Source: SKVR01 sp964491395 (GTDB taxonomy: Bacteria > Bacteroidota > Bacteroidia > Bacteroidales > UBA7960). Taken from it: a stretch of 64,000 bases of DNA. Positions 62,080-64,000 of this stretch are shown here, one piece after another; within the stretch, counting starts at the first letter, position 1, and every line of letters starts with the position of its first letter. A program made the position numbers and the translations under genes. The stretch spans positions 12,353 through 76,352 of the forward strand of contig CAZBGI010000012.1 of assembly GCA_964491395.1 (NCBI GenBank), written 5' to 3'. The notes beneath the pieces are model-generated. The model did no database searches and had not been told where the DNA came from. It saw nothing but the letters and a program-made list of their open reading frames with translations.

Positions 62080-62712
62080 TTATTCAGACTTCTCTTCGGT
62101 GCTTTCAGCGCCTTCTCCTCCTTCGCTTTCTTCTCCTTCTTCACCTTCTTCCTCATCACCCATGCCTGCACCTCGGGTCATTTTCACAATAATAACAACA
62201 GCGTTGGCAGGATCAAGGAATTCAAGTCCTTCAGCTTTAAGCTCATTGATTTTAATAGAGTCATTGATGTTGAGTTTTGAAATGTCAATGTCTATAGAAT
62301 CGGGCAATGCATCCATTAATCCTTTTACTCTGAGCTTGCGCAGTTTGGTAATCAGTTTACCCCCTTTGATAACCCCGGGAGAGTTTCCAATTACATTAAT
62401 AGGAACATCAATCTTGATGGGCTTGTCAGGGAAAATCTGCAAAAAGTCGCAGTGGATAATTCTTTCTGTTACCGGATGAAACTGTGCGTCCTGCAAAATA
62501 ACATCATAAACTTTTCCGTCGATATCCAGCTTAATGAGGCAGGATTCAGGAGTATAAATAATGTCTTTGAATGATAACAGGGGCATGGAAAAGCTTACTT
62601 GCTCTTTGCCTCCGTAAAGCACACAGGGCACCAGGTCCTGGCGGCGCAATTTTTTAGCATCTTTTTTCCCTACGTTCTCTCTCAGAGAACCGCTCACAGA
62701 TACTGTCTTCAT
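62080..62712 (-). CDS. rplY: 50S ribosomal protein L25/general stress protein Ctc
   Basis: 210 aa. The L25 5S-rRNA-binding domain (about 1-95) has VSVSGSLRENVGKKDAKKLR and LVPCVLYGG. The Ctc-type C-terminal TL5 domain (about 96-180) has CDFLQIFPDKPIKIDVPINVIG and LRKLRVKGLMDALPDSIDIDI. A low-complexity acidic Glu/Gly/Ser tail (about 183-210) is typical of the Bacteroidota form. Its own promoter lies in the loop of the prs terminator. Confidence 0.95.
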   Translation of the reverse strand: MKTVSVSGSLRENVGKKDAKKLRRQDLVPCVLYGGKEQVSFSMPLLSFKDIIYTPESCLIKLDIDGKVYDVILQDAQFHPVTERIIHCDFLQIFPDKPIKIDVPINVIGNSPGVIKGGKLITKLRKLRVKGLMDALPDSIDIDISKLNINDSIKINELKAEGLEFLDPANAVVIIVKMTRGAGMGDEEEGEEGEESEGGEGAESTEEKSE

Positions 62713-62755
62713 AATTTGTTAATTTTTAAATGGATAAAACTTTTTTGCTTCTTGC

Positions 62756-62796
62756 AAAAACCGGCTGCAAAGGTAATACTTTACAGCCGGTTTTTT
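62756..62796 (-). terminator. Terminator between prs and rplY
   Basis: On the minus strand AAAACCGGCTG, a 16-base loop, CAGCCGGTTTTT. Usable on both strands. The loop contains the rplY -7 element. Confidence 0.7.
62768..62775 (-). promoter_or_regulatory. -7 element of rplY inside the prs terminator loop
   Basis: On the minus strand TACCTTTG, an exact TAnnTTTG, about 56 bases before the rplY ATG. Confidence 0.45.
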
Positions 62797-62815
62797 ATCG
62801 TTTTATTGAAAAATA

Positions 62816-63760
62816 TTATAAGATGGTAGTAAACTGAAAATGGGTGCTGATGGATTCAAAATTGCTCACCTTGCGGATTACATCAGCAAACAATCTGGCC
62901 GTTGACAATACGGTAATTTTGTCGCAAGTCTGCTTGAAGGGTATTGTGTCCGAAATAATGAATTCATCAAATGGACTGTTTTGAATCTTCTCAACAGCTG
63001 TCCCGGATAAAATAGGATGCGTACAAACCCCTCTTACACTTCTGGCTCCTTTTTCCATCATCATTTGCGCTGCCTTGGAAATCGTGCCACCGGTGTCAAT
63101 AATGTCATCCACCAGCACAACATCTTTATCTTTCACATCACCAATTAAAACCATCCGTTCTACCACGTTGGCCTTGGCTCTTTGCTTGTAACAAAGCACC
63201 ATTTCGCAATTCAGAAATTTGGCGTAAGCTCCTGCTCTGCGCGTACCTCCGGTATCGGGCGATGCCATTACCAGGTTGGGCAGGTTGAGGTTTTTGATGT
63301 AAGGAACAAAAATAGAAGATGCGTACATGTGATCCACGGGAACATCAAAAAATCCCTGGATTTGGTCTGCATGCAAATCCATGGTCACTACTCTGTCAAC
63401 TCCGGCAGCGGTTAAAAGGTTGGCAATCAATTTGGCCCCTATGGGAACTCTGGGTTTGTCTTTGCGATCCTGCCGGGCAAAGCCGAAATAGGGAATGACT
63501 GCCACTACCTGTTTGGCAGAAGCACGTTTGGCAGCATCTACCATAAGCAACAACTCCATTAGGTTGTCTGATGGAGCAAAGGTGCTTTGGATAATAAAAA
63601 CATCACTTCCTCTTACGGTTTCTTCAAATGAGGGCTGAAATTCTCCATCACTGAATTTTTCAACGATTTCGTTTCCAAGGGGCTGGCCGTATTCGTCAGC
63701 AATTTGCTGTGCCAGGTAACGGCTGGCCGAACCTGAAAAAATATGGACTGATTTAAGCAT
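62816..63760 (-). CDS. prs: Ribose-phosphate pyrophosphokinase
   Basis: 314 aa from MLKSVHIFSGSASRYLAQQI at 63760. An in-frame ATG at 63799 lies upstream of or within the predicted promoter and is excluded. It makes PRPP from ribose 5-phosphate and ATP. Signatures: DGEFQPSFEETVRGSDVFII, FGFARQDRKDKPRVPIGAKL, VTMDLHADQIQGFFDVPVDH (flexible loop and ATP site) and DKDVVLVDDIIDTGGTI (PRPP-binding loop). Size is normal. Confidence 0.97.
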   Translation of the reverse strand: MLKSVHIFSGSASRYLAQQIADEYGQPLGNEIVEKFSDGEFQPSFEETVRGSDVFIIQSTFAPSDNLMELLLMVDAAKRASAKQVVAVIPYFGFARQDRKDKPRVPIGAKLIANLLTAAGVDRVVTMDLHADQIQGFFDVPVDHMYASSIFVPYIKNLNLPNLVMASPDTGGTRRAGAYAKFLNCEMVLCYKQRAKANVVERMVLIGDVKDKDVVLVDDIIDTGGTISKAAQMMMEKGARSVRGVCTHPILSGTAVEKIQNSPFDEFIISDTIPFKQTCDKITVLSTARLFADVIRKVSNFESISTHFQFTTIL

Positions 63761-63796
63761 GGGATATTTTTTGGGATTTTTGGAACAAAGCTGCCA

Positions 63797-63804
63797 CAAA
63801 ATTA
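63797..63804 (-). promoter_or_regulatory. -7 element of prs
   Basis: On the minus strand TAATTTTG, exact TAnnTTTG, 37 bases before the ATG at 63760. No strong -33 TTTG. Confidence 0.45.
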
Positions 63805-63853
63805 GAAAATTAAAACTACTTAGAACCCTAAATAAAACGGGAAAATTATTTTT

Positions 63854-63883
63854 TTTGCAAAATGGATTTTATGTATATCTTTG
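63854..63883 (+). promoter_or_regulatory. Promoter of tRNA-Leu
   Basis: TTTG at 63854-63857, an 18-base spacer, and TATCTTTG at 63876-63883 (exact TAnnTTTG). The transcript would start near 63890, 22 bases before the tRNA. The best promoter match in the window. Confidence 0.7.
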
Positions 63884-63911
63884 CACCACCAAAAGTTCCT
63901 TGCTTTTTTAT

Positions 63912-63998
63912 GCCCAGGTGGCGGAATTGGTAGACGCGCTGGTCTCAAACACCAGTGATAGCAATATCGTGCCGGTTCGACCCCGGCCCTGGGTACCA
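63912..63998 (+). tRNA. tRNA-Leu (CAA)
   Basis: 87 bases including an encoded CCA end (63996-63998). The acceptor GCCCAGG pairs with CCTGGGT (G-T at the first pair). The anticodon stem CTGGT/ACCAG encloses the loop CTCAAAC with anticodon CAA (reads UUG). The variable arm is long (class II), as expected for leucine, and the T-arm is GCCGGTTCGACCCCGGC. All stems are consistent. Confidence 0.95.
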
Positions 63999-64000
63999 AA

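Noticed and set aside
1..64000. CRISPR arrays, prophage, complete insertion sequences or rRNA
   Set aside because: I saw no regularly spaced repeats, transposase, integrase or phage genes apart from the encapsulin, whose HK97 fold is that of a nanocompartment with its own cargo gene.

Overview
The window is a chromosomal stretch of a Bacteroidota bacterium. It carries a SusC/SusD pair, three or more proteins ending in type IX secretion (T9SS) sorting domains, Omp28-type thioredoxin-fold surface proteins, a Y_Y_Y/propeller regulator with a LuxR-type helix-turn-helix, and many copies of the Bacteroidota promoter signature (TTTG at -33, TAnnTTTG at -7). Gene content fits a free-living polysaccharide degrader of the Bacteroidales/Marinilabiliales type. 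The genus cannot be read from sequence alone.

Layout. 1-638 is the start of a PAS-GAF sensor gene running off the left edge. 1268-9188 holds a DUF349-like repeat protein, a secreted SPOR-domain protein, threonine ammonia-lyase and a very large cytoplasmic GH13 enzyme. 9228-25680 is a polysaccharide utilisation locus: membrane-spanning sensor/regulator, PKD lipoprotein, GH16, SusC, SusD, GH3, a sugar porter and a clan-A glycosidase. The enzyme set points to beta-1,3-glucan (laminarin-like) use. The GH3 gene is split by a 100-N gap flanked by an exact 55-bp duplication, best read as unmerged contig ends over an intact gene. 25882-27230 has a DUF429 protein and a small lipoprotein.

27449-30092 is an iron/peroxide module: Dps and a PerR-like Fur regulator on the minus strand, divergent from an encapsulated ferritin-like cargo and its encapsulin shell, with a palindromic Per-box-like site between. 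30339-42671 encodes surface and envelope proteins: a T9SS-exported lysyl-endopeptidase-like protease, a small T9SS protein, and a run of four thioredoxin-fold proteins (three Omp28-like, one TlpA-like) with a DUF6029 protein. This run is the least explained cassette here. 42763-55752 is mixed housekeeping and envelope: an NAD(P)-binding protein, a membrane-anchored class C beta-lactamase-fold hydrolase, an antiporter, a TPR lipoprotein, an esterase, TonB, an S9 peptidase, a YbfF-like hydrolase, PdxJ, a CBS protein and a BamA/TamA-like barrel. 56103-59471 pairs an SLC45-like sugar transporter with 4-alpha-glucanotransferase, followed by a PfkB kinase. 60835-63760 (minus) is MutT, Pth, L25 and Prs. 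The window ends in tRNA-Leu(CAA).

Three intergenic elements of 116-117 bp with palindromic ends (27264, 47651, 49382) form a small repeat family with no coding content.
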